64,000 nt of DNA from NCBI GenBank assembly GCA_024364735.1, contig JAGFNQ010002597.1:585525-649524 (forward strand), written 5' to 3'. The notes beneath the pieces were generated by a model. That model was not told where the DNA came from, ran no database searches, and was given only the letters and a program-made list of their open reading frames with translations. The position numbers and the translations under genes were made by a program. This DNA comes from Boesenbergia rotunda. Its lineage: Eukaryota > Streptophyta > Magnoliopsida > Zingiberales > Zingiberaceae. Below, in pieces: positions 21,268 through 31,646 of this stretch (position 1 is its first letter; each line of letters opens with the position of its first letter).

Positions 21268-22558
21268 GACCATCTCCAATCCAAAATACTATATTTAGTA
21301 TTAATTCCATACTAAAATGGTACAATTTCAATTTTAGCTCCAATATTCGGGCAGGGATCCTCTGGTCCCAAAATCCCTAGTTCATCCCTAGTCCATACTA
21401 AAATTGCGGTCGCATCGTGATTGCGATCCGGCCGCAATTTGTTCCGATCCCCTCTAGGGTTCACCGTGCCTCTCAGGCTATAGTTTGGGTTCGGGCGGGT
21501 GGCCTCCGGCCACCCGATGACCTAAACCCTAAATCTAAAACCCTAAACCCTAAATCCTAAATCCGGATTTAGGGTTTAGGCCGCCGGATGGCCTCCGGCC
21601 ACCCGTCCGAATCCAAACTATAACTTGAGGGGCACGGTGAACCCTAGAGGGGATCGGAACAAATTGCGGCCGGATCGCAATCACGATGCGGCCGCAATTT
21701 TAGTATGGACCAGGGATGGACCAAAGATTTTGGAACCAGAGGATCCCTGCCCCCAATATTCTATTTCGTCTTATTCAAAATTTAATTATCTACATAAATT
21801 TTAATTTAGTAATCTTTACATTATACTTATTATATTCAAAATTCATATTTCATTTATTTTAAAATTAATATTTCATTTATTTTAATAAATTAATTTTTAA
21901 AAATTTTAAATCCAACTAATCTATATAAAAATATTTTAAAATCACACACAATTAGCATAATTACTAATTTTTATTTAAAACAAACAATAACACTTAATTG
22001 AACATACATGATTATGAAAATTTAACATTGAATTACTATACAGCTCTTATAAATGATCAATTAATACATTAAGGATAATATGAGCTTCTTTGTTTTGAAA
22101 TTAGTGATATAATTTATAGATATAATTATAATTAAAATATGCTTAATAAATAAAATTTTTATTAAATTAAATCTTTATAACTATGTTTAATAAAATTAAA
22201 ATACACTATTATATTTTTTAATTTATATTTATAATAAATATTAATATTTTTAAATAATTATGGAAAAAATAATAATGATAAATTAATTTTTATTAATGAT
22301 ATTTAGTAATATAATATTTAATAATATATATTATATTTGATTTTATTGATTATATAATATAATAAGAATTTTTTAATATTAAAAAAAATTAAAAAAATTC
22401 CAACATCAAATATGGTGTCATGAATAAGTGCATCACCAAATATGGTGATGCATTATTCATCACATCAAATTTGCGATAGGTTTTAATGTATAGGTTGAAA
22501 TGTTTTGGTGTAAATTTGACATCAATTTTGATGTTTAAATGATAGGTTGGAGATGCCC
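21268..22558. mobile_element. Tourist-like (PIF/Harbinger) MITE carrying a nested element
   Basis: The left end GACCATCTCCAATCC mirrors the right end GGTTGGAGATGCCC as imperfect terminal inverted repeats. TTA directly flanks both sides (21265-21267 and 22559-22561), the 3-bp duplication of PIF/Harbinger elements. The interior is extremely AT-rich and non-coding. Without the nested Mutator-type element (21349-21752 plus its 9-bp duplication) it would be about 880 bp, long for a MITE. Confidence 0.75.
21349..21752. mobile_element. Foldback Mutator-type MITE with telomere-like core
   Basis: A near-perfect palindrome of 404 bp: the arms begin GGGCAGGGATCCTCTGG and end with its complement, and pair almost to the centre. 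The 9-bp sequence CCAATATTC flanks both sides (21340-21348 and 21753-21761), the duplication size of Mutator-like elements. The centre contains several CCCTAAA-type units meeting their complement at AAATCCGGATTT. No coding sequence. It is inserted in the Tourist-like MITE. Confidence 0.9.
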
Positions 22559-22561
22559 TTA

Positions 22562-22751
22562 GACTCTTTATCAGGCTATCAAGTTAGCCCATTTCTTTAC
22601 ATGTTCATTCATCATTGCAGCATCATATTCAAAGACCTTAATCTTTGAGAAAGGAGAGAAGATTAAATGAGTCGTTGTGTGATGGGAGTTCTAATGATAA
22701 ATGAAAGTTATGGATTGAAATGACCAACAATCAATCAAGAACTCAAGAGGC
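22562..22751. other. Short intergenic spacer
   Basis: No feature recognised between the MITE and the left duplication of the SINE. Confidence 0.4.
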
Positions 22752-22772
22752 TCTAGTGTCAGTTGTGCAACC

Positions 22773-22990
22773 CCCACAGGTTGGCTCGATTGGTAAGGCA
22801 TCTGACCGTTTGTTCTGGAAGTCTCAGGTTTGAGAGTCGCCAGTTACACACGGGATAAAAACTTAGTTTGATGGCTTAAATTTTCTCGGCCCCAGGCGTC
22901 TTACCCGACTAATAAATCATGATTTACTTCCCTCTGGATACCTATGGGGTAGGAATAAAAAACCGCTAAGGTGGCGATTTCATTTTTTTT
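22773..22990 (+). mobile_element. tRNA-derived SINE
   Basis: A 218-bp element with a box A-like promoter (TGGCTCGATTGGTAAGGCA, 22782-22800) and a box B-like sequence (GGTTTGAGAGTCGCC, near 22827-22841), ending in a T run (ATTTTTTTT). A target duplication of about 20 bp flanks it: TCTAGTGTCAGTTGTGCAAC(C) at 22752-22772 and nearly the same at 22993-23012, differing by one base insertion. A long duplication, pol III boxes and a T-rich tail together define a plant SINE. The sequence does not fold as a full tRNA gene. Confidence 0.88.
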
Positions 22991-23012
22991 GTTCTAGTGT
23001 CGTTGTGCAACC

Positions 23013-23680
23013 AAGTGTTGCTGGAACAGAACACCAAGTTTCAGGCTGCTGCTGCAATTCCAGAAGCCTTTTTCATCATGTTTCTATCTGCTGGACATGA
23101 ACCGTATCAGACAAAAGCTTCCATGGTCACAGTCCTTCCGTGTCTTCTCGCCTGCAATTTTGTACTACGACAAGGAATCTGTAGCCCACCCTCTCTCCCT
23201 TCTTCTGGCTCCAGTGGAATCATTAATGATGGGTAAGAAGGAACGCAGCAGCTCAGCCACAGCGAAAGCAAGGGCATGATCAAACAAAAAAAGCAGAGAA
23301 ACAGAGGGAGAAATTAAAAAAAAAAACAAAAGGTTCCTCTCTTTTCTTTACCTTTGCTTTCTCTTTAGCGTTTCAAGATGCCTGGCTTTGTCTTGTTGCA
23401 CTGAAACAATGTTTCCATCATATCGAAATTTCTAATCTTATTATAGTAGACATTATTTTCTTTGATTTTTCAGACTTCTTCGTTTATGTTCGCACTCAAT
23501 TCTTTCAAAGAAACTCTTGCATGCCATTCTCTTACACTATTACGTCTTAAGATCAACAAGAAAAAGTTGTTTTCTACCTACCTGGGTCAGAAAGTGATGC
23601 GACTATATGTGTTTGGCAACATTCAACTTTGTTAAATTTTCATCCTAAAATTCTTCTTCTTCTTCTTCTTCTTCCAATTA
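23013..23680. other. 3' flank of the BYPASS1-like gene
   Basis: Intergenic DNA with a CTT trinucleotide repeat at about 23651-23674, directly after the minus-strand stop codon and probably in the 3' untranslated region. No other gene seen. Confidence 0.5.
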
Positions 23681-24706
23681 CTACCTATGGCTGCACAGAT
23701 CCAATAGTTTCTTTCTTTCTTCCACAATCTCATCAAAGAAATCATCCATTTGCACCAAGAGATTCTCAGTTCCGGACCGAAGCATCCCAAACCAAGCCTT
23801 GAACCCCTCCGCCTTCTCCATTATGTTTCCTCCGGCGAAGTCCAGCTCACAGCCGGCTCTCTCCAGCTCTTCCTGCAGCTCCTCAGCGGACGCCCTCGCC
23901 TGCCGAAACTCGTACATGAGGATCCCCGGCCGGCTGGCGATTCTTTCCGTCTCTCTGACCATCCTCTGCCGCAGCCTCGCTATCGAGACGGCGAATCCGG
24001 CGCTGCAAAGCTTGGAGTCTTCCATGACGGCCAAATTCGGATAGCAAAAGGTCGACCCCCACAGCAGGATCATTAGCAGCAGCGAGCTGGCGTTCCTTAG
24101 AGCGTAGAGTGCTCCCCGGAAGCCATTGAATCCGTTGTACCTTGATTCCATCGGCACGCGGTCGTCAAACCGGAGCGACGCCGGCTCGATCCGCGTCTCA
24201 GCCAGCACTCTATTCTCCTCCTCCAACCCCACGGCTTCCCTCCGGCAGATAGAGATCGCGCGCATCACCTTCACCGAACAGAGGAGGGGAGTTAAAATTT
24301 GCATCTTTGAGCTAAAGAGAAAGCCAAGTAAAGATGACGGGCAGACCTGGCGAGTGAGGCGGGGATTGGGGTCGCGCCGCCATTGGTCGATCGAGGAAAC
24401 GACGTCGGCGCCGCTGGAGCAGTAACTCTCCAGGCTGGTGACGCCAAGCTTGATGACATGACACACGTCCCAAAGGCGGGAGCTTTCGTCCATGTACTCG
24501 TCGAGCCACTTGCCGCCGGCAGGCAGGTGGAGCTTCTGAACCAGGCAAGTGAGCTGCAAGTGGAGCGAGCGGAGGAGGGCAACGGCGCGCTGCAGGAACT
24601 GGAGAGACATGAAGGCGGCGTCTGACGCCAGCGACCGGTCAAGCTCGTCGAGGCCATGAATGAGATAGGAGAAGAAGCTGTCGACGGCGCCAGAGGAAGG
24701 CTTCAT
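23681..24706 (-). CDS. BYPASS1 (BPS1)-like protein
   Basis: The ATG is at 24706 (MKPSSGAVDSFFSYLIHGLD). The helical region has FLQRAVALLRSLHLQLTCLV and KWLDEYMDESSRLWDVCHV, then MRAISICRREAVGLEEENRV, FNGFRGALYALRNASSLLLM with a hydrophobic segment, and a C-terminal coiled-coil-like stretch. These match my memory of plant BYPASS1-like/DUF793-type proteins, which in Arabidopsis limit a root-derived mobile growth inhibitor. Biochemical function is not known. A 78-nt in-frame segment (24346-24269) has GT-AG ends and interrupts the conserved RQ/VMRAI join, so the spliced protein would be 315 aa and the unspliced one 341 aa. Family assignment is by recall and moderate. Confidence 0.78.
   Translation of the reverse strand: MKPSSGAVDSFFSYLIHGLDELDRSLASDAAFMSLQFLQRAVALLRSLHLQLTCLVQKLHLPAGGKWLDEYMDESSRLWDVCHVIKLGVTSLESYCSSGADVVSSIDQWRRDPNPRLTRQVCPSSLLGFLFSSKMQILTPLLCSVKVMRAISICRREAVGLEEENRVLAETRIEPASLRFDDRVPMESRYNGFNGFRGALYALRNASSLLLMILLWGSTFCYPNLAVMEDSKLCSAGFAVSIARLRQRMVRETERIASRPGILMYEFRQARASAEELQEELERAGCELDFAGGNIMEKAEGFKAWFGMLRSGTENLLVQMDDFFDEIVEERKKLLDLCSHR
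24269..24346 (-). other. Probable 78-nt in-frame intron of the BYPASS1-like gene
   Basis: On the minus strand CAG/GTCTGCCC begins and GGTGAAG/GTGATG ends the segment. It encodes 26 residues without a stop (VCPSSLLGFLFSS...), a stretch that breaks an otherwise conserved helix. Length 78 is divisible by three, so retention would leave the frame intact. Confidence 0.65.
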
Positions 24707-24712
24707 GGTCAC

Positions 24713-27441
24713 GGCCCCAGCGGTGGGTGGAAAAAGGGAGGAGGGAGAAGTTTAAGAGGAGGAAGAGGCAAATGCAATGATGGCATGTGTCTGCCGTGGA
24801 GGGAGAAGGATGTTTGGGAATCTGCATCGATGCATCCTCGTTTAATGGCAGAAAGTGGAGCGAGCCATGGAATCTGCCAAAACTAGCGAGCTCATGAGGA
24901 GCTTCTGAAACAGAGAGAGAGAGAGACTCTGCTCTGCTCTGCTCTGATGTTTGTGGCACAACACGCAGCACTCTCATTGCTTCCGCTGCCGGTTGAATCC
25001 TCCTCGGACTGTGGGTGTGGGAAGCGCAATTCCATGCTTTGACCGGGTTCGACCGAGTTCTCGGCTTTAATAAAATCGAAGAAGAAAAAAGAAAATAGCA
25101 GCATTGGTGGAAGAAGAAGCAGTTAATTGGCCATTCTATAAACGCACTGTTCCTCTTCGCCTCCAACACGCAGCTCGTACGAGTTCCCATGCCTGGGTTT
25201 CACTCATTCCGAGCAGGGGAATGATGGGTTTCCTTGTACCCGCCCAAATCTCTCTACCTTCCGCCCCAGGAAGACCGACTCAGTCTCCTAAGACCGCAGC
25301 AGTCCGCCTAATTGCTGCGGCGTTGTCTTCTACGCCTGCGCTCGTGGGCTCTCGGATCGCATCTTTCTGAGAGATTTACCTACGTGCTTGTGTGCAGGTT
25401 CAACAGTCACGGCGATGGAGCCGGCGCCATCGGAGCCGTTCCGTGGATGGTCGGGTGTGGCCGTGGTTGGTTGGAGACAGGGCAGGGACGCGACTGCGCC
25501 TCCAAGTACGTGCGTCAGCGGATCTAATCGCGCCCAGTCCTTTAATGTTGGCCTCAGAAAGGGATGGTGCCCACGAAATTTCAAGAACATGAATTATTAT
25601 TACATTAATGTCTTCATTTTAGTCTAGCTTTAATCTACCAATGAAAAAATTAACTTCGAGCTATCATCATTTTCAAGCTTTTACTAATCATCATGATCCG
25701 GGGTGGAGTGTCGGCACCATGGCAGACGAGTCGGCCAACGGCTGACGTGGAGTCAATGGCTTGTAAAATCCAGTCAATGTTGCCGCTCGGCTGCCCCGTG
25801 TGTTAGATAATTTTTTTTTTTTTGGATAATACCCTATTTAGGACGAGCCAAACATAAACCTTAATTGGGTTTTCTCATATGCAACCAACCTAAGAAAGCC
25901 GGTTGGCTTCTTCTCCATATAGCCGACCGGCATTCTTGTGGTTAGGAGCTTAAGGGCGAGCCCTATAGGTTCCATTGACTAAGGATGAGACACAGTGTCA
26001 AACGGATTAGGTGTTGTTGACTTCTCCGTGAGTTATTGATGGCTAATTGCAATCATGTTTGGAGTAGTTTTCCGATCTTTAGCAAAACAAATTGTATAGT
26101 TTCTATTATTATTTTGTCTATTATTCCCTGCTGTGAGCTTTTGGAAAGAATGGTGGTTTTGATTTGTTTTGGGAAGTCATGTCGTGAGCTATTATTGGTT
26201 GTGTACCTCTGTGGGGGCATATTATTAAGTTCAGTAGAGATAATTGGAGTTTGTTTTCTTTGTTCCTCCATTGTTCTTATTATTGCTATGAACCACAGAT
26301 TTGGGTGATGGGTTCTTAGGATTTGGACGGTTGTTGTGTATGGCTTGGCTCGAAATGCTTGGATGTTCATGCCAAGAGATTCATCGTTGGGTTCTTTGAC
26401 GTTCTATCTTCATGTAAAGATCCATAGGAGTTGGGTTTTGGCTTTTGGTGTTTAATAATATAAATTGTTGAGGAATAAAGTAGGCTTAGCAATGGGAGTT
26501 CTGCCGTGAGCTATGGAGTGTATTGTGGTAGTTAGGAAATGAACAGATTTGAGTTTGGATATGAATGAGTGAAATTGATGTTGCTGCGGATTGGTATTTG
26601 ACTTCGTCCTATGGCCTTGTGTCCTTACCCTGTGTCACACGTAGAATGGATGTTGAATTAAAGAGTACCGCTTGTATACCTGTACATTAAAATTATTATT
26701 TGACCTATCTAGAATTTGATTTACATTAGATATATCCTACCCAGTAGATTAGTTACATATTTTGATATTGAACGAATGCATGTGTATTATGTTGATTGTA
26801 TGGTTTTGGTTTGATTGAGGTTGTGCATATTAGTGACGTGCACTATAGCATTGTTTGCATGCCGACAACCACTGACTCCCTTGTGTTTGAGATGAGTTGT
26901 CGGTCATATTTTCTTTTGTGTCAGGCAAAGTTAGAGTTTTGTGCAAACAGTGAATACTCCCCAGGTGTTAAGAGCCCCACAGGTATTTTGGGATTTTGTA
27001 GCCACAAGTATTATGACTTTTCATCCATAGTCACAAGTATTATGGCTTCTCTGCATTGCCAAGGTTTTTGGCGCTTGTATCTTGTCCAACCGACCTATCC
27101 AATGTAGCGGTAGTTGGTATGTGTACAGAGCAGCTCATGCATCATGTGCATATTATGCATCATATGCATTTGTTTGTGTTTGCTGTATTTGTTTGAGCTA
27201 TGATTGTTATATTTGATTGACTTGCATATTCGATTATGATTTGTATTTATTATATGATCTAAATCTGCTCGGCAGTATGAGCAGTTTATAGGTATTATGG
27301 GGATTTCTGATCATACTCCTGAGTATTTTATTGGTTTTTAAGATATGTTTATTCGTATAGATGCATTTGATTTATGTTCTTTATTCCAAAGACTGCATAC
27401 CCTTGATTCTATATGCTTGTGTATACATTTTTAATATACCA
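24713..27441. other. Intergenic region, unresolved repeats
   Basis: 24713-25100 is the likely promoter and leader of the BYPASS1-like gene, with GA and CTCTG microsatellites near 24914-24945. From about 25800 on there is low-coding DNA with recurring words such as CGTGAGCTAT near 26030-26510 and TGCAT-rich palindromic stretches near 27137-27170. It looks like an old retroelement remnant, but no LTR pair, primer site or domain could be identified. Confidence 0.4.
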
Positions 27442-27788
27442 TTAGCAAGTTCCTATTTGGAAGGTTGCAATTTCTTAACCGCTGCAGTTTCCACTCCTGT
27501 GAATAGTTTAGCACATTCTTTGTTGCTACTATGGGGTCCTGAAGCACAAGGAAATTTTACTCGTTGGTGCTAATTAGGTGGTCTGTGGACTTTTGTTGCT
27601 CTTCATGGTGCTTTCGGACTAATAGGTTTCATGTTACGTCAATTCGAACTTGCTTGATCTGTTCAATTGCGGCCTTATAATGCAATCGCATTTTCTGTCC
27701 AATTGTTGTTTTTGTTTCCGTATTCTTGATTTATCCACTGGGTCAATCTGGTTGGTTCTTTGCACCAAGTTTTGGCGTAGCAGCTATT
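27442..27788 (+). pseudogene. psbD: Chloroplast psbD fragment in the nucleus (NUPT)
   Basis: The translation matches photosystem II D2 from LASSYLEGCNFLTAAVSTP to GQSGWFFAPSFGVAA, roughly residues 60-180 of 353. Two stops replace conserved residues: TAA for the Gln after FTRWC and TGA for the Arg of FELARSV, both explained by C-to-T changes. A GAT-to-AAT change (EAQGD to EAQGN) is a G-to-A. One base is missing near AFSGP, shifting the frame. Such transitions are the usual decay path of methylated plastid DNA inserted in nuclear chromosomes. Neither flank continues as plastid sequence. It is not functional. Confidence 0.93.
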
Positions 27789-30433
27789 CTTATACCCGAA
27801 GAGTCTGTCCGGATTCACCACTCCTCGTCTTTTTCTTTGTTTCAAGTAGTTGATAACTGTATCTTGTGCCGTCAGGAGAGGATCCACCTGTCAGCTCCTT
27901 GGTTGAGTATTTTTATATCGTCTTCGTACTTTCTTTTTTAGTCGTAATTTTATTTCATTAGACCTGTATTTATTTTATTATTCTTAGAGTGTTGGATTTA
28001 TGTGTATATCTTGGCTTTGATTTTTTTTCGAATATATGTGATTTTTTTTTCTTATTATTAACTGCATGATTATGATATTTTCTTTTAATTATGATAGTAT
28101 TGTCAACCGTATGAGCCTGTGCCATATTATATGTTAGGAGATATGCATAAATGATTCATATTGTCCGCCGTATAAAAAAGATACATTTGATTTTCGAGCA
28201 AATAGGAGTCTTTGGGGGCGTGATAGAATCCTATTTAAATCTTACCCATTGTCATCCCTAACAAGACACCTATCTTGTGCAACCTTTACAGAGTTATGGA
28301 TCAGCCAATATGAAGATATTAGAGTTGTTCGCAGCAGAAAAGCAAGGCGTTGACAATGCTTATATTTTTTTTTTCCAACGGCAAGGGATGGCGATACATT
28401 GGGCGCTGGTTGTTTAAAAGGGCACCATATTACCAATCACCGATTTACATTTTGGTTGCTTGTTCATTGACGATTGTGAACATCGAACAAATTACCCTAA
28501 GTATTTCACAAGCAATGCTCCCTACGCCGGTGGATTGTGGAGTGTGATCACATTTTCTTTTAATGCACTATCACAAGGCTGTTATGGGATGAGATTCAAA
28601 ATTGGTTAAGTAGCTATCTACATGACATGTTGCTTGATACGAGTCTTTCGGAGATAATATCGGGGTAAAAGAAGGTTTACAAAAACCCATTATGTAGCGG
28701 CGGACTAGTGTGATTTTTCTCATCCTCAAAATCAATCTCATTTTGAGAATGAGGAACCTTGTGTCGAAAGGATGTTCCTAAAAGTTCAAACTTATGTCTA
28801 CCATTCCGTAGATATCCCGTGCTAGTAACTTAACTATAATCTATATATTTTTTATCATTCCCCAAAGAAAGGGAAGAGACATGGTTGGTGAGAAATTTTA
28901 TGGGACCAGACTGGTCACACTCTCAGTATAGACAGACTGAATAACTGGTGTCAACTAAAAAAAAAAGACATCGATCGAGCTTCCGGGACAATGATACATC
29001 GACGAGATGCCTTTTCAATTTCGGAGACATTTAAGCATAATTTTGGCGAATTAAAGGATTATTTTTTCTAAATTCATTATACTAAAATTAATTAAGTTGA
29101 ATATCTGATACAATTAAAAATTAAAAAATATATATAATAATAACAATAGAGTCACGGAAGACACCGATTGATAAAAGCATAAATATAGATAGCTAAATGA
29201 GATTCTGATACAGCGGAAAGACGATTAATTATCATTCTAGTTATTTACGATTTGATCTTTAACTGCGATGTATTTTATAAGTTTTTTTTAAATAGGACGT
29301 AAATCTTGGGAGGACCGAATAGATAGATAGCCAAAGCTCCTGGCTAGCATGCTAATAGGCTTGCCCCCCACCCTAAATGCGAGGACCGAACCCTCAACAG
29401 TGATATAGAAAATTTAAACAGCTTACGCGCCATCAATAAGTGAAGGGTCAAACAGTACAGATCACATATCTATAGCTTCTCCACCTTATTAGTATCTTAT
29501 TTCAATCACTATTTGGTAGACTACTCTCTATCAAAGGCAAAAATTATGAATTTTGATAAGTTTAGAAAATTGTATGAAAAGCTATAGTTTACGAATAATA
29601 AACTTAACTTAATAGATAAACTTAAAATTCAATTCATTTAAACTAATTTAAGAAATATAAGATATTTAATAAATCTCTGTAGAAATATGGCTCCATATTC
29701 TCTAATTTTATATGGTTTTTTAGTACGATACTTTTTAAATTTAATGAAATATCGGAATTTTAACAAGAAAAAAAAGATGAGTAAGGAACTCTATTTGTAA
29801 ACAACTTAAACAAGTCAAGCACATCGTGGTTCCTAACGCTGCCATGAGCAAATTGACAATTGCACTAATAAATACTAATACTTATATATGGTCGGGTAAA
29901 TAAGTGACTACATAGCATACCCAACTAGTCAATGTTACCTGAGACAACATGTGAGCTGACATAATACGTATGTCATCGTAACAACACATGGAATAGCTTG
30001 AGTGTGACCCTACATAATTTTCTACAATATAAGACGTGGACGACATAACCCTCTGACGTGATGATATAAGGAGACGTTTAATATATATTCGATAATGAAA
30101 ATGATAATGAATTTTAATTGAGTAGTTTATGAGTTTAGTGATAATCTAATGGAGGGTGGATTATAAAATCAAAGATATCATATCCATATTTTGATTCCGA
30201 TTCCCTATACCAAGCATTATAAATGAGAATGAAATAGATTTTATTTTCATTTTCACCTTCTAAACCTGCTTATCAAGCGCCCACTAAAATTTTCTTGGGA
30301 TATATGCGATGCCCATTAATGAAAAGAGAGATATTATTCCTTCGTATAAAAGGAGTATGCTCTTGCACAAAGGTACATGCATAAGCATATATTCATTATC
30401 TATTGCATCTCCTTATTTATTACTATTCTTTCT
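27789..30433. other. Intergenic, no gene seen
   Basis: AT-rich, no convincing reading frame. Near 29310-29400 (minus strand) a GGTTCGGTCCTCGC stretch resembles a pol III box B and could be a SINE remnant, but no box A or duplication was set. The rest holds nothing I recognise. Confidence 0.4.
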
Positions 30434-31144
30434 TGTTCCGGAAACGAACGATGAAGATGATGAGTCACCAAAATAAAACCTACGACGATGATGACGGGGA
30501 GAAGATATTCACGCCCTATGATATTAACATGAGCGTTAAAGGGAATGCACCGGGAGATTTTCTAGTGGAGCCCCTTCCGATGCTCAAATCAGGAATCTTA
30601 TCTTTTTGGGATGACAATGAAGAATCAAGTTTTCTATCAGTTCGGAAAGCTTACCCCTTACCTGGATGCCGAGGCATCTTATATACCTGAGGTCTTTATC
30701 ACACATGTCCTCACGTTCTCCTCCACGTTCCTTAATCATCAGTTATTTGATAGATAACCTATCCTTTGGTAACGAATGCTACGATCATTAAGGCCTTAAT
30801 TACCGTACGTTGCGGACAATAATTATCTGATAACTTTCCTGTTATGGAAGGAGGAACAGATACTTGAAGTCGGGATTTCTAACTCCTATGTTGATCTTTG
30901 GGCCCCACTCTCCCGAGTCAGTCTCGGAGTCTCATCTCACGAGCTGACCTCGGGGACTTCATTCATTTTCCTGAGATAGTCTCGGGAGCCCGATTCTCGA
31001 GCTGACCTCAGGGGCTTTCTTTAATTTTCCCGAGATAGTCTCGGGAGCCCGATTGCCGGCCTGACCTCGGGGCTTTGGTTCGGTAGGCTCTGTCACGTAA
31101 CTTCCCCGTGCCACGTGTCCACCCTGGGATGCTCAATCTTATCA
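30434..31144 (-). repeat. 3' LTR of the Tat element
   Basis: It matches 44918-45590 along its length, including TTTCTATCAGTTCGGAAAGC. It begins TGTTCCGG and ends CTTATCA in plus orientation, 711 bp against 673 bp in the other copy. Inverted CCCGAG/CTCGGG motifs recur near 30915-31060. Confidence 0.85.
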
Positions 31145-31646
31145 CAAGTCTCTCATTCAAGTCAAATCGAAGGAAGTGTGACTGACTGATTAGGCTGGTG
31201 GTACAATGAGAGGAAGCTAAGTATCTGCGGGTCCATATTGACATTCCTTCTCTCTTAACGACTTGTCAGGTCCGAGGAATCGAAACAATCGTCCCTTGGC
31301 CCGAGACAATCCTTTGAATTAATCCAAAAGTCCCTGTGAGTTCCGAGACCTGGCAATGATAGTTGTCCATCACCTAGTAAGAGCGTATGGGGTATCTTTG
31401 TTGGCGCAATCTTTGTTATGTCAGGGTTGACTTAGTTTGACTAGGCTCTGGTGAGCTTATATCTGGTAAGCTTGGTGAGCTTAAGTTTGGATGTTTGATA
31501 ATGATGTTTGAATATCGTGTGAGTCAAGTGGGTCAAGGTTGACTGGAGACTTGACTGGAAGAGACCTAGTGGGACTAGGAGAAGTCCAGATGGATAGGGG
31601 AGATCGCACGATGGCACGAAAAAAGTCCTAGTGGGACTAGGCACAC

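Noticed and set aside
22773..22850. A tRNA gene
   Set aside because: Boxes A and B are present but no full cloverleaf can be formed, and the T-tail plus target duplication identify a SINE.
25104..25370. 88-aa plus-strand frame upstream of the BYPASS1-like gene
   Set aside because: No family resemblance and no supporting signals.
27789..28560. Continuation of plastid DNA after the psbD fragment
   Set aside because: The sequence does not continue as psbD or as any plastid gene I recognise.
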